Source: Bowdeniella nasicola
GTDB lineage: Bacteria; Actinomycetota; Actinomycetes; Actinomycetales; Actinomycetaceae
Direction: 5' to 3'
Length of the DNA: 46,989 bases
Assembly: GCA_030537895.1 (NCBI GenBank)
Contig: JAUNVA010000010.1
Location: 1-46,989 of the forward strand
Shown piece by piece: positions 18,483 through 28,137 of the stretch. The position numbers were made by a program, and so were the translations under genes. Positions within the stretch are counted from its first letter, which is position 1, and the number at the start of each line of letters is the position of its first letter. Below the pieces are notes generated by a model. The model did not search any database. It was given only the letters and a program-made list of their open reading frames with translations, and was not told the DNA's origin.

Positions 18483-19445
18483 ATGTCTGATCCCGCACTC
18501 GTGATCGGCGAAGCCCTGATCGACGAGGTCCATCGCGGTTCCACAGTGGAGCGGCACCCGGGCGGCTCACCCGCGAACGTCGCGCTCACCCTGGCCCGCC
18601 TCGGCGCAGCGCCCACTCTGCTCTCCCAGTGGGGACCCGACGACGACGGTGCCGCACTCGCGTCACACCTCACCGCCGCCGGGGTCGCGATCGCACACGG
18701 CACCGTCCAGGATGCACCCACGAGCCGAGCGATCGCCACCCTGAGTGAAGCCAACGAGGCCACCTACGACTTCGAGCTCACGTGGGACGTCAAGGCCAAG
18801 GGGGATCTCGGACGCTACGCCCACGTGCACACCGGCTCCATCGCCACGGTCCTCGAACCCGGGGCTACCACGGTGCGGGAGGTGGTGGAACGCCTCTCCG
18901 AGCGGGCCACCGTGTCTGTTGACCCGAATGCCCGCCCCTCCCTCATGGGGGAGCCCGACCGGGCGTGGCAACGCGTCTCCGACGTGCTCGAATACGCGGA
19001 CGTCGTGAAGGCGAGCGACGAAGATGTCGAATGGTTCACCGAAGGCGGCAGCCAGGACGACTTCGCGGAAGACCTACTCGCCGGCGGCGCCGCACTCGTG
19101 ATCATCACCCGCGGAGCCACGGGGGTACGGGCCTACACTCACGCGGGAGAGGTGGAGCGTCCCGCCTTCGAGGTGCGGGTCGCCGACACCGTCGGCGCCG
19201 GGGACTCCCTCATGGGGGGCGTCATCGACGCGCTGACGCGCCTCAACCTGACGGGTGCGGATAATCGTGACGCCCTCGCAGCCCTCACCACTGGCCAGGT
19301 GAGCGACATCCTCACCTGGGCGAGCGCGGTCGCCGCACTCACTGTCTCCCGTGCGGGCGCTAATCCGCCGTCCGCTACCGAGGTGCGGCGTCTGCTCGAG
19401 AACGCCGACCAGCTCCCCGCCTTCGTCCGGTCCGGCTCGTCATAA
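18483..19445 (+). CDS. PfkB-family carbohydrate kinase (fructokinase-like)
   Basis: The 320-residue protein begins PALVIGEALIDEV and carries the PfkB signatures: PGGSPANVALTLARLG near the N-terminus and the anion-hole/catalytic motif DTVGAGDSLMGG near residue 240. Members phosphorylate sugars such as fructose or ribose; the exact substrate cannot be read from the sequence. ATG at 18483 is preferred because AGGA ends 8 bases before it; an ATG 9 bases upstream overlaps that site. It follows xseB after 50 bases and may belong to the same transcript. Confidence 0.88.
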   Translation: MSDPALVIGEALIDEVHRGSTVERHPGGSPANVALTLARLGAAPTLLSQWGPDDDGAALASHLTAAGVAIAHGTVQDAPTSRAIATLSEANEATYDFELTWDVKAKGDLGRYAHVHTGSIATVLEPGATTVREVVERLSERATVSVDPNARPSLMGEPDRAWQRVSDVLEYADVVKASDEDVEWFTEGGSQDDFAEDLLAGGAALVIITRGATGVRAYTHAGEVERPAFEVRVADTVGAGDSLMGGVIDALTRLNLTGADNRDALAALTTGQVSDILTWASAVAALTVSRAGANPPSATEVRRLLENADQLPAFVRSGSS

Positions 19446-19474
19446 GAGCACCCCACATGCCTCGAGGAGGCCCC

Positions 19475-20086
19475 ATGTCAGCGACCACGATGACCCCCGC
19501 CAAGGCCCTCAACGAACTGCGCCGCGGAAACGAGCGTGTGTGTGCGGACCGGGCCTCTCACCCTCGGCAGGGGGCGCAGGCTCGGCGCGCGAGCACCTCC
19601 GGGCAAAGCCCCCACACATGCGTGTTCTCCTGCGGGGATTCGCGCGTCAGCCCGGAACTCGCGTTTGACCAGGGGGTCGGGGACCTCTTTGTCGTGCGAA
19701 ACGGCGGGCAGGTCCTCACCGACGGCGCGGCCGCCTCGATCGAGTTCGCCCACCATGTGCTCGGCGTCTCGCTGATCGTGGTGCTGGGCCACGAGGGCTG
19801 CGGGGCCGTCGGGGCCGCGCGCGCCCTCAACGCGGGCCAGCCACGTGACCTGCCGGGCAACATTTCTCAGCTCACGGACGCGATCCGCGCCGACCTTCGC
19901 GCCGGGGATGACGGCTCGCCCTTCCCGACGGTTCGCGCCGTCGCGGAGCGCGTCCGGGCGCTTCCCTCCCTCGCGGCCCCACTCGCCGCGGGGCGGCTCG
20001 CCGTCGTGGGGGCCGGCTACTACCTGGCCTCCGGTGAGGTGCGGTGGCTGGAGAGGCTCAGCTCCGCGGCGGGGAGCTCCGAGTGA
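19475..20086 (+). CDS. Beta-class carbonic anhydrase
   Basis: The 203-residue protein shows the zinc ligands of beta-carbonic anhydrases: Cys in FSCGDSRVSPE and His and Cys in GHEGCGAV, with the Asp-Arg dyad in CGDSR. It interconverts CO2 and bicarbonate. ATG at 19475 has GAGGAGG just upstream; an earlier ATG at 19457 precedes that site. The last 29 bases overlap the convergent MFS gene. Confidence 0.93.
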   Translation: MSATTMTPAKALNELRRGNERVCADRASHPRQGAQARRASTSGQSPHTCVFSCGDSRVSPELAFDQGVGDLFVVRNGGQVLTDGAAASIEFAHHVLGVSLIVVLGHEGCGAVGAARALNAGQPRDLPGNISQLTDAIRADLRAGDDGSPFPTVRAVAERVRALPSLAAPLAAGRLAVVGAGYYLASGEVRWLERLSSAAGSSE

Positions 20087-21284
20087 CGGTTCGCACCTCT
20101 CGGACGAGGAGCGGCACCAGGTGCATGACCACGATGCCGACCGCGCAGGCCGTTACCACTGGGCGCGGACGGAACGCGGCGCTGGCGGGCCCGACGAGCA
20201 CCTGCGAGAGGGGAACGGCGGCGAACGCGAGAAGATCGTCATAGGAGGCGACCCGGGAGAGGTGGGCCCTCGGCACGTGAGTCTGGAGGGTCATCTCGTA
20301 GGTGATGCCGGAGGCCGTGATCCCGAACGCCGAGATGAGGACGGCTGCAAACAGGATCGGCACGGACTCGCTGGTCCCGAGCGCGAAGAGCGGCAGGGCG
20401 GCGAGACTCCCGAGGAGTAGCCCCGCCACGAGCGGGTTGGAAAACCGCAGTTTCATCATGAGTGTGCTCGCCGCCAGCAGTCCGACGGCGCGCACCGACA
20501 GGAGCACGCCCCACAGTCCGACGCTGTGCTGGCCACTCACGATGACCGGCCCGAGGATCTGCCAGGGTCCGACCAGCATGAGGTTGATGAGCGTGTAGGC
20601 GAGCGAGAGGGTCCACACCCAGCGCAGCGCGCAGAAGGTCGCCCATCCCTCGACGAGATCGCGGAGCAGCGGCGCGGGGGCGCTCGGCCTCGAGGTGGTG
20701 GGCAGACGCGAGAAGCAGAACGCGGCGGCCAGGAAACTCGTGGCATCGAGCAGCAGCGTCCAGCCGCCACCCGCGCCCGCGACGAGGAGGCCCGCGAGCG
20801 CCGGCCCGCCGATGCGGGCGGCGTTCCGCGCGGTGGCGAGGGAGGCGTTGGCGCGCTGAATGTGCTCCTCGGCGACGAGTTCAGGGACGATCCCGCGCAG
20901 CGCAGGATTGTTGAACGCCCCGACCATGCCGGACCCGGCGGCGAGGAGCGACATCGCCGCGAGGCTGAACCCCGGGGTGAAGAGAACCGCCGCCATCGCG
21001 GCATGCGTGGCGGCGGAAACGAGCGCCGTGATCGTGAGGATGCGGCCGCGTGCCGAGCGGTCGGCGAGGACGCCCCCGAGGAGCATGAGGATCAGGGTGG
21101 GAACGACGTTGGCCGCCATGACGATGCCCACCGTCGAGGCGGATCCCGTGGCCTGCAAAACACCGAGGGCGATCGCCACCGGCGTCATGGACGAGCCCGC
21201 AAGGTCGACGGCGCGCCCGGTGAAAAACCACCGGAACGCCCCGCTCCACAGGCTTTCGGGACGCACCTGATCGCCGCTGGCCAT
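20058..21284 (-). CDS. MFS exporter, EntS/DHA3-like
   Basis: The 408-residue protein is mostly hydrophobic with about 12 predicted membrane segments and the MFS loop motif GGVLADRSARGRIL between segments 2 and 3. The overall pattern (ALRGIVPELVAEEHIQRANA) is that of the EntS-like DHA3 group, which exports siderophores or drugs. The substrate is unknown. AGGAG stands 4 bases before ATG 21284. Its 3' end runs 29 bases into the carbonic anhydrase gene on the other strand, an unusually long convergent overlap. Confidence 0.88.
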   Translation of the reverse strand: MASGDQVRPESLWSGAFRWFFTGRAVDLAGSSMTPVAIALGVLQATGSASTVGIVMAANVVPTLILMLLGGVLADRSARGRILTITALVSAATHAAMAAVLFTPGFSLAAMSLLAAGSGMVGAFNNPALRGIVPELVAEEHIQRANASLATARNAARIGGPALAGLLVAGAGGGWTLLLDATSFLAAAFCFSRLPTTSRPSAPAPLLRDLVEGWATFCALRWVWTLSLAYTLINLMLVGPWQILGPVIVSGQHSVGLWGVLLSVRAVGLLAASTLMMKLRFSNPLVAGLLLGSLAALPLFALGTSESVPILFAAVLISAFGITASGITYEMTLQTHVPRAHLSRVASYDDLLAFAAVPLSQVLVGPASAAFRPRPVVTACAVGIVVMHLVPLLVREVRTVTRSSPPRS

Positions 21285-21464
21285 CGCTCTCCTCCCTGCG
21301 CCCCTGCACGACCCGCCCTCGGCTCAACTGCGGGTGCGCGCCGCAGCAGGTTGTCGATAGTAGTGCCCGCTCTAGCTCGACTCAAGCGAATCCGCGAGAG
21401 AGTGAATGCGCGGCGCTCCCCCAGCGCAGTAGGGGCTGCCTGGGGCGGCGGATTGCTTTGGGCC

Positions 21465-22775
21465 CTAGTCGAGCACGCTGGTCACGAGGTCGGCGATGGC
21501 GCTGCGTTCGGTCTTGGTGAGGGTGACGTGCGCGAAGAGCTGGTGGCCCTTCAGCTTCTCAATGACGGCGACGACGCCGTCGTGCCGGCCCACCCGCAAG
21601 TTGTCGCGCTGCGCGATGTCGTGGGTGAGCACTACCTTCGCCTGATCCCCCACGCGCGAGAGCACGGTCAGCAAGACGTTCCGTTCGAGGGATTGGGCCT
21701 CGTCCACGATCACGAAGGCGTCGTGCAGGGTCCGGCCCCGGATGTGTGTGAGGGGCAGGATTTCCAGCAGTCCGCGGGCGGCCACCTCCTCGACGACCTC
21801 GGGGGCGACGACGGCGGAAAGCGTGTCGTAGACGGCCTGGCCCCACGGGTCCATCTTCTCGGCCTCGCTGCCCGGCAGGTAGCCGAGCTGCTGACCGCCC
21901 ACCGCGTAGAGGGGACGGAAGACCATGATCCGGCGGAAGCGGCGCTGCTCGAGGGTTAGTTCGAGCCCGGCCGCGAGCGCGAGGGCGGATTTGCCGGTGC
22001 CCGCGCGCCCACCCATGGAGACGATCCCGATGTCATCATTCATGAGGTGTTCGATCGCAACCCGCTGCTCGGCGCTTCGCCCGCGCAGGCCGAAAATCTC
22101 CCGATCCGTGCGGATCACCCGCACCGTGCCGCCGTCCTCGAGGGTCCCGAGGGCGGACCCGCGCGCGGAGGTGAGGATCACCCCGGTGTGTGTCACCTGC
22201 TCGGCGAGCTCGTCGCCGGCGTGTAGGGCCTCGACCTCGAGGCTCCCGTCCTGCCAGAGCCGCGCCATCTCCTCCTCGGTGAGGTCCAAGCGCGCCATGC
22301 CCGTGTACCCCGATTCGATGACCTGCTGGGCCAAGTATTCCTCCGCCGCGATGCCCACCGCGGAGGCCTTCACCCGCATGGGCAGGTCCTTCGAGACCAC
22401 GACGACGCGCTGTCCCTCGGCGGCCAGCGCCGCGGCGACCGCGAGGATCCGCGAGTCGTTATCCCCCAACTGCAACCCGCGCGGCAGCGCGCCGGAGTGT
22501 TCGCGCTCCAGTTCGACCCACAAGCGCCCGCCGTCGCCGACGGGCACGCCCTCGTCGAGGCGGCCGTGTAAGACGCGCAGTTCATCGAGGGCGTGCAGGG
22601 CCTGGCGGGCGTAGTACCCGAGTTCCGGGTGGGAGCGTTTGGCCTCGAGTTCGGTGACGACGACGATCGGGACGACCACCTCGTGTTCATCGAAGCGCTG
22701 CAGGGCTCCCGGGTCCGAGAGCAGGACGGAGGTGTCGATGACGTAGGTGCGGATACCGGGCGATGCGGCGCTCAT
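21465..22775 (-). CDS. phoH2: PIN-PhoH fusion ATPase (PhoH2-like)
   Basis: An N-terminal PIN domain ([16 protein letters not shown], with later acidic residues in [12 protein letters not shown]) is joined to a PhoH ATPase (Walker [24 protein letters not shown] as Walker B). PhoH2 proteins of mycobacteria are RNA helicase/RNases with this arrangement. ATG at 22775 gives 436 residues and has GAGGAG 7 bases upstream; another ATG at 22790 overlaps that site. It is divergent from aroA. Confidence 0.92.
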   Translation of the reverse strand: MSAASPGIRTYVIDTSVLLSDPGALQRFDEHEVVVPIVVVTELEAKRSHPELGYYARQALHALDELRVLHGRLDEGVPVGDGGRLWVELEREHSGALPRGLQLGDNDSRILAVAAALAAEGQRVVVVSKDLPMRVKASAVGIAAEEYLAQQVIESGYTGMARLDLTEEEMARLWQDGSLEVEALHAGDELAEQVTHTGVILTSARGSALGTLEDGGTVRVIRTDREIFGLRGRSAEQRVAIEHLMNDDIGIVSMGGRAGTGKSALALAAGLELTLEQRRFRRIMVFRPLYAVGGQQLGYLPGSEAEKMDPWGQAVYDTLSAVVAPEVVEEVAARGLLEILPLTHIRGRTLHDAFVIVDEAQSLERNVLLTVLSRVGDQAKVVLTHDIAQRDNLRVGRHDGVVAVIEKLKGHQLFAHVTLTKTERSAIADLVTSVLD

Positions 22776-22956
22776 GATCGGGCTCCTCAATGACGGGGCC
22801 CGGCCGACGCGGGCCTACCTCGACCGTAACCGGGCCCCCCACCCCCACACTGTGGCGGCACGCCGAGACGAGGGGAGCTCCCGCAGGACGGAACGGTGTG
22901 GCACGCGCGCGCGAGTAAGGGACAATGGGCGGCACACCTCTCACCGAAGGGACACC

Positions 22957-24282
22957 ATGCAGGGCCGCCTCCACGCCACGATCACGCTTCCCGCGGACAA
23001 GTCCGTCGCCCAGCGGGCACTCATCGCCTGCGCACTTGGCGACATCGACCATGATTCATCCCCTCTCTCCATCGCCCGGCCCAGCGCCGATGTGCGCTCA
23101 ACGGCACGCGCGGTCGAACGTCTCGGAGGCCTGCAGATCGAGCGCGATGAGCCCACCGTGCTCGACGTGACGCCGCTCGGTCCGCCGGCGGAACTCGGCA
23201 CCGAGGAACACCCGCTCCAGGTGGACTGCGGCAATTCGGGGACGGGAATGCGCCTGCTCGCGGGCGCGGTCGCGGGCCTGCTCGCCACCCGGCCGGGCCA
23301 CGTGATCCTCACCGGCGATGAGTCTCTGTCCGCACGCCCGATGGAGCGCGTCGCCGCGCCGCTGCGCTCGATGGGCGCCTACGTGCGGACCACTGACGGT
23401 CATGCGCCCCTGCACATCACCGGGCCACACCGCCTCGTCGCCCTCGACCACCATCTGCCGGTCCCTTCGGCCCAGCTACTCTCCGCGGTCGCGCTCGCGG
23501 GCCTCGCCGCTTCCGGCACTACACGGATCCTCCTTCCAGGACCCGCGCGCGATCACACGGAGCGAATGCTCGCCCACCTCGGTGTCGAAATCTCCCGCTC
23601 CGAGACGACGACGACGCTCACGGGCCCGGCCCTCCCCCGCCTGCGCCCCTTCCCGATCCCCGCCGATATCTCAGCGGCTGCCTTCTGGATGGTCGCCGCG
23701 ACGGTGCACCCAGACGCCGACCTCACCCTGCCGCACGTCGGCCTCAACCCCACGCGCACGGCGCTCATCTCGGTCCTGCGTGAGATGGGGGCACGCATCG
23801 AGGTCTACCCCGACGACACGCTCGGCCCCGAACCCATGGGCACCATTCGTGTGCGCTCCGCCCACGAGCTCACCCCGATCACGATCGCGGGGAGCGACAC
23901 CGCGGACCTCATCGATGAACTGCCCGTGCTCGCCGTCGCGATGGCGGGCGCGCGGGGACGTTCAACTCTGGCCGATGCCGGCGAACTGCGCGTGAAGGAA
24001 TCCGACCGGATCGACCTGACCGTGGCGATGCTCCGCTCGGCGGGCGTCGAGGTGAGCGAACGGGAGGACGGCTGGGTCATCGACGGTTCCCCCCGCCGCC
24101 ACCAGGTGCAAGCAGAAGCGGCCCACCGCGTGCGCACGGCCGGCGACCACCGCATCGCGATGGCCACCGTGATCGCCGATCTGAGTGGCGTGAGTGAGGC
24201 ACCGCTCGAGGTCGACGACCGCGAGTGCGTCGCCGTTTCCTACCCCGGTTTCTTCTCCGACGCGCGGGCCCTGGGATACTAG
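22957..24282 (+). CDS. aroA: 3-phosphoshikimate 1-carboxyvinyltransferase (EPSP synthase)
   Basis: The 441-residue enzyme joins shikimate-3-phosphate and PEP to form EPSP. Signature segments are LPADKSVAQRALI at the N-terminus, the CGNSGTGMRLLAG loop, LTGDESLSARPM and RVKESDRIDL near the C-terminus. The start at 22957 follows AAGGG; the frame is open to 22747, but the extra part is not protein-like. It is the first gene of a four-gene aromatic cluster and is followed after 4 bases by aroE. Confidence 0.96.
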   Translation: MQGRLHATITLPADKSVAQRALIACALGDIDHDSSPLSIARPSADVRSTARAVERLGGLQIERDEPTVLDVTPLGPPAELGTEEHPLQVDCGNSGTGMRLLAGAVAGLLATRPGHVILTGDESLSARPMERVAAPLRSMGAYVRTTDGHAPLHITGPHRLVALDHHLPVPSAQLLSAVALAGLAASGTTRILLPGPARDHTERMLAHLGVEISRSETTTTLTGPALPRLRPFPIPADISAAAFWMVAATVHPDADLTLPHVGLNPTRTALISVLREMGARIEVYPDDTLGPEPMGTIRVRSAHELTPITIAGSDTADLIDELPVLAVAMAGARGRSTLADAGELRVKESDRIDLTVAMLRSAGVEVSEREDGWVIDGSPRRHQVQAEAAHRVRTAGDHRIAMATVIADLSGVSEAPLEVDDRECVAVSYPGFFSDARALGY

Positions 24283-24286
24283 AGCA

Positions 24287-25081
24287 ATGCAGGCGCGCAC
24301 GTTCTACCTCTTTGGTCATCGGGTCGGCTATTCGGCCTCGCCGATGATGATGGCCGCCGCTTTTGCCGACCTCGGTCTACCCCACCGCTACACCATCTGG
24401 GACGTGGCGCCCGCAGACTTTCCTGACGCCCTACAGGAGCTGCGCCGCCGGGGCGGCGGCGCGAACGTCACCGTCCCCCATAAGGAAGTGGCGGCGCAGT
24501 CCTGCGATGAGCTGAGCGACTCCGCCCGCGCGCTCGGTGCCGTGAACACCATCGAGGTGCGCGGTGATCGACTCATCGGCCACAACACCGACTACCCGGC
24601 GTTGCGCGCCGAACTTGCCGAGCTAGTGAGTGCGGCCGGCTCGGCCCTCCCCGCCAGCCGGCGGCGGGCCGCGCTCCTCGGAGCTGGGGGCGCCGCGAAG
24701 GCGGCCTCACGGGCCCTTGGTGACCTCGGCTTCGAGGTCACGACCCTCGCGCGACGCCTCGGCACGTGGGACGAGGCGCCCACTGCCCTACCCCAATGTC
24801 ATCTGCTCGTGAACGCCACCCCGATCGGCACGCAGAGCGATGAGCTGCCCGTGGACCACTCCCTGCTGCGCCCGGATCTCGCGGTCTACGATCTCGTCTA
24901 CCGCCCCACCCCGACCGCACTCGTCGCCGCGGCACGCGAACGCGGGGCGAGCGCCCGGGCGGGCGCGGGCATGCTGGCAGGCCAGGGGCGGCTGGCCCTG
25001 GAAATTTGGCTCGGACGGCCCATTCCCGCCGAGCCCATGCGGGCCGCCCTGCTCAACGATCTTGGTGCGTCTCGCCCCTAG
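24287..25081 (+). CDS. aroE: Shikimate dehydrogenase
   Basis: The 264-residue enzyme reduces 3-dehydroshikimate to shikimate. It has the substrate site GYSASPMM, the catalytic lysine in NVTVPHKE, GAVNTI, the NAD(P) loop LLGAGGAAKAAS and NATPIG. Its Rossmann loop is followed by ARR, consistent with NADPH use. It starts 4 bases after the aroA stop and is followed by aroKB after 23 bases. Confidence 0.94.
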   Translation: MQARTFYLFGHRVGYSASPMMMAAAFADLGLPHRYTIWDVAPADFPDALQELRRRGGGANVTVPHKEVAAQSCDELSDSARALGAVNTIEVRGDRLIGHNTDYPALRAELAELVSAAGSALPASRRRAALLGAGGAAKAASRALGDLGFEVTTLARRLGTWDEAPTALPQCHLLVNATPIGTQSDELPVDHSLLRPDLAVYDLVYRPTPTALVAAARERGASARAGAGMLAGQGRLALEIWLGRPIPAEPMRAALLNDLGASRP

Positions 25082-25104
25082 AGAGAAACGAAACGGAGTG
25101 TCCT

Positions 25105-26718
25105 ATGTCTAGCGTCATCCTCGTTGGCATGCCCGGGGTGGGGAAGAGCACCGTCGGCCGTGAACTGGCCCAGGTCCTCGACCTGCCGTTCCGGGACCTC
25201 GACCTCCTGTTCGAGGAGCGTCACGGTCGTACGCCAGCCGAGGTCATCCGCGCCGACGGCGAGGAGGCCTTCCGACGCGCGGAGACGAACCTCATCGCCG
25301 AGGTCGTCACGGGGCCTCCTTCGGTCATTGCGACCGGCGGGGGCGCGGTGGAGAGCCCGGTTGCGCGCTGGCATCTGTGGCACGCGGGCCCCGTCGTCTG
25401 GCTGGACGCACCCGACCACGTGTTGCACAACCGTCTGTCCACGGACTCGACGGCCCGGCCGCTCACGGCCACCGCCGAACAGCTCGCCGCGCGACGCGAC
25501 AAACGCCTGCCCTTCTACCGGGCAGCCGACATCCACGTGGACTCCTCCACCCAGTCCGAGCGGCTCGCCCGTCACCTGGCGGATCGACTCACCGACCTCA
25601 CGCGCGCCACACAGGACGCGACGCCGGGCCGGATGCTCTTCTACTCCAAGGTCCGGCGCGATCACCCGATGGGGCCTCGTGAAGCTGTCATTTCCTTCGC
25701 CGACCGCTTCCCGCAATCCTTCCTGACCCGCACGATCGCCGAACGTTCGACCGGCTCGCCGGTGATCGTAGTCGACCAGAACGTCATCTTGGCGCAGCCC
25801 ACATTCACGGCCCAGCTTGCCGGTGATCGCCGCTTCGCTCTGGAGGCCGGCGAGCAGCGCAAACGCCTCCAGGTCGCCGAAGAGCTCCTCGAATTTGCGG
25901 CGTCCGCCCGGGCGGAACGCGCCGACGCATGGATCGCCGCGGGCGGCGGCACTACCGGGGACCTCGTGGGGACCGCGGCTGCCCTCTACATGCGGGGCGC
26001 CCCCCTCATCCAGATGCCGACGACCTGGCTCGCGATGAGCGACGCCGCGATCGGCGGCAAGGTTGCCGTCGATCTCGAGGCGGCCAAGAACAGCGCGGGG
26101 GCTTTCTGGCCACCGGTGGCAGTCCTGGCTGACGTCGCTACCCTTTCCACACTCTCGCGGGATCTGCTGCTCGACGGCATGGGTGAAACCCTCAAGTCTG
26201 GCCTCATCGGCGACCCGTGGCTGTGGGACCTCGTACGCGACCGCGGCTCGGCAGCCCTGGACGTGGAGGCCCCCGACTGGGCCGCGCGCTACGCCATGGT
26301 GGAGCGCTCCGCCGTCTTGAAACTCGGCGTCGTCGAGCGCGACCCTTTCGAGGATGGGGAGCGGCGCCATCTAAATCTCGGGCACACGATTGGACACGCG
26401 CTCGAGATCGAGTCCGGCTACACGCTCAGCCACGGCCGCGCCGTCGTGCTCGGGCTGCGGGCGGTCGCCCACATGGCGCGAGCCCGAGGGGGCCGCGCGG
26501 ACCTCGCTGAGGAGATCGACGACGTTGTCGGCTCGCTCGGCTTCGATCTCACGCGACGCTTCGACGCGGCCCGCGTGAAGGAGGCACTGGCCGGTGACAA
26601 GAAATCGCACCGGGGCCGGATCCGCTGGGTCCTGCCGATGGATGTGGGCGTCATGGAGCAGGCGAACGACATCACCGAGGACGAGCTCGACGCCGCCCTC
26701 GCCCACATCACGGAGTAG
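25105..26718 (+). CDS. aroKB: Bifunctional shikimate kinase/3-dehydroquinate synthase
   Basis: The 537-residue chain joins two enzymes. Residues 1-165 are shikimate kinase: Walker A GMPGVGKST at 8-16, FRDLDLLFEE, FRRAE and the ATGGGAV loop. From about 185 to the end is 3-dehydroquinate synthase: AAGGGTTGDLVGTAAA, MPTTWLAMSDAAIGGKVAVD and the metal-binding HTIGHALE. The fusion covers pathway steps 2 and 5. ATG 25105 has ACGGAG upstream. Three bases separate it from aroQ. The open frame has no break, so the fusion looks real rather than an assembly fault. Confidence 0.95.
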   Translation: MSSVILVGMPGVGKSTVGRELAQVLDLPFRDLDLLFEERHGRTPAEVIRADGEEAFRRAETNLIAEVVTGPPSVIATGGGAVESPVARWHLWHAGPVVWLDAPDHVLHNRLSTDSTARPLTATAEQLAARRDKRLPFYRAADIHVDSSTQSERLARHLADRLTDLTRATQDATPGRMLFYSKVRRDHPMGPREAVISFADRFPQSFLTRTIAERSTGSPVIVVDQNVILAQPTFTAQLAGDRRFALEAGEQRKRLQVAEELLEFAASARAERADAWIAAGGGTTGDLVGTAAALYMRGAPLIQMPTTWLAMSDAAIGGKVAVDLEAAKNSAGAFWPPVAVLADVATLSTLSRDLLLDGMGETLKSGLIGDPWLWDLVRDRGSAALDVEAPDWAARYAMVERSAVLKLGVVERDPFEDGERRHLNLGHTIGHALEIESGYTLSHGRAVVLGLRAVAHMARARGGRADLAEEIDDVVGSLGFDLTRRFDAARVKEALAGDKKSHRGRIRWVLPMDVGVMEQANDITEDELDAALAHITE

Positions 26719-26721
26719 CCC

Positions 26722-27156
26722 ATGGCCCAGACATCCACCCCCACGCTCCTCCTGCTGAACGGCCCCAACCTCGGGATGCTCGGAACCCGCGAACCAGAGA
26801 TCTACGGCTCGGTGACCCTACCCGTCGTCGTCGAGCGGGTGCGCGAGCGCGCGGCCACCCACGGCTGGCGCCTGCTGGAGCTGCAAACCAACCACGAGGG
26901 GGCAGCGATCGACCGCCTCGAGGAACGCGATTTCGACGCACTCATCGTGAACCCCGGCGCGTGGACGCACTACAGTTACGCGCTGCGCGACGCGCTCGCC
27001 TCACTCGCGGTGCCCATCGTCGAGGTCCATATCTCCGCCGTGGACGAGCGCGAGGACTTCCGACGCGTCAACGTGGTGCGGGACGTGTGTACACACCTGA
27101 TCGCCGGCCGCGGCACGGACGGCTACCTGGACGCCGTCGACTTGGTCTGCTCTTAG
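26722..27156 (+). CDS. aroQ: Type II 3-dehydroquinate dehydratase
   Basis: The 144-residue protein has all family motifs: LLLNGPNLGMLGTREPEIYG at the start (catalytic Tyr in the flexible loop), QTNHEGAAIDRL, VNPGAWTHYSYALRDAL and EVHISAVDEREDFR. It dehydrates 3-dehydroquinate to 3-dehydroshikimate. It is the last gene of the aro cluster; its TAG directly abuts the stop of the convergent uppS. Confidence 0.96.
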   Translation: MAQTSTPTLLLLNGPNLGMLGTREPEIYGSVTLPVVVERVRERAATHGWRLLELQTNHEGAAIDRLEERDFDALIVNPGAWTHYSYALRDALASLAVPIVEVHISAVDEREDFRRVNVVRDVCTHLIAGRGTDGYLDAVDLVCS

Positions 27157-27924
27157 CTAGCGTCCCATGCGCCGTTCGCGCTGACCAAAATCGCGCAGGG
27201 CGCGCAGGAAGTCGACGCGACGGAAATCGGGCCAGTAGGTCTCGCAGAAGTAGTACTCGGAGTGCACCGACTGCCACAGGAGGAAGCCGCCGAGGCGCTG
27301 CTCACCGGAGGTGCGGATCACGAGGTCCGGATCGGGCAGACCCGCGGTATAGAGGTGTTCCGTGATGTCCTCGACGTCCAGTGCGTCGGCGACCTCCGCA
27401 AGGGTTTTGCCGGCCTCGTCTTGATCACGCAGGAATGCACGCACGGCGTCGGTGATCTCATGACGCCCCCCATATCCGATAGCGACGTTCACGACCATGC
27501 CCTCGGCCACGGCCGCGCGGTTGCGTTCTTCCGCGGCCAGCAGGCGGGCCGCGCATGACTCCGGGAGCAGCGTGAGGGCCCCGGCGAGGCGCAGCCGCCA
27601 GCGCCCGTCATCGGCGATGTCCTCCACCGCGGTGCAGATGATCTCAAGCAGGTCCTCGATTTCGCGTGCCGAGCGCGAGAGATTATCGGTGGACAGCATC
27701 CACAGCGTCACGACCTCGACGCCCACCTCACTGCTCCACGTGAGCAGTTCACCGACTTTGTCGGCGCCCTTCTTGTGGCCGTGTGCGGCGGGCGATCCAA
27801 GGGCCTTCGCCCAACGCCGATTGCCGTCCAGAATCACGCCAATATGGCGCGGGATGCGTGCCGGATCCAGGTCACGTACGAGGCGCCGCTCATAGAGCTG
27901 GTAGAGCAAGCTGGATATCCCCAC
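27157..27924 (-). CDS. uppS: Isoprenyl transferase (cis-prenyltransferase, UppS family)
   Basis: The product (255 residues from GTG 27924) has HIGVILDGNRRWAKALG, HGHKKGADKV, the TLWMLSTDNLSR segment and the C-terminal DLVIRTSGEQRLGGFLLWQS plus EYYFCETYWPDF. It builds Z-isoprenyl diphosphates used as wall lipid carriers or as their short precursor; the synteny with Rv1086 (a short-chain Z-FPP synthase) leaves the chain length open. GTG 27924 has GGAGGA immediately upstream; the frame also has a GTG at 27942, which that site overlaps. Confidence 0.93.
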   Translation of the reverse strand: MGISSLLYQLYERRLVRDLDPARIPRHIGVILDGNRRWAKALGSPAAHGHKKGADKVGELLTWSSEVGVEVVTLWMLSTDNLSRSAREIEDLLEIICTAVEDIADDGRWRLRLAGALTLLPESCAARLLAAEERNRAAVAEGMVVNVAIGYGGRHEITDAVRAFLRDQDEAGKTLAEVADALDVEDITEHLYTAGLPDPDLVIRTSGEQRLGGFLLWQSVHSEYYFCETYWPDFRRVDFLRALRDFGQRERRMGR

Positions 27925-28101
27925 GTCTCCTCCTTCCGCCACAGTCCATGGCTATTGTGGCAGTTTCTGACGCGCAACACGGAGCAAACCTGCGATGTGG
28001 ACGCGAACAACACTGTGCCCCGCACCGCGATGACGGCACATATCCGAGAGTCGTCGGCACGACACCGACAGTCTAGGGTGAGGCAGAACGACTCGGAATG
28101 A

Positions 28102-28119
28102 GACGGCGATATCGCCGTC
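28102..28119. promoter_or_regulatory. Perfect 18-bp palindrome upstream of hlyIII
   Basis: GACGGCGAT at 28102-28110 is followed directly by its reverse complement ATCGCCGTC. It lies in the 266-base gap between the divergent uppS and hlyIII genes, 72 bases before the hlyIII start, so it could be an operator. With no loop it is a poor terminator. Confidence 0.45.
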
Positions 28120-28137
28120 CAGCTTCTTGACGGGCAC

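Noticed and set aside
20526..21959. 477-residue plus-strand frame rich in Arg, Glu and Gly
   Set aside because: It is antisense to the MFS and PhoH genes; the composition is typical of high-GC shadow frames.
25078..26370. 430-residue minus-strand frame over aroKB
   Set aside because: It is a shadow of the bifunctional aro gene, whose motifs are complete.
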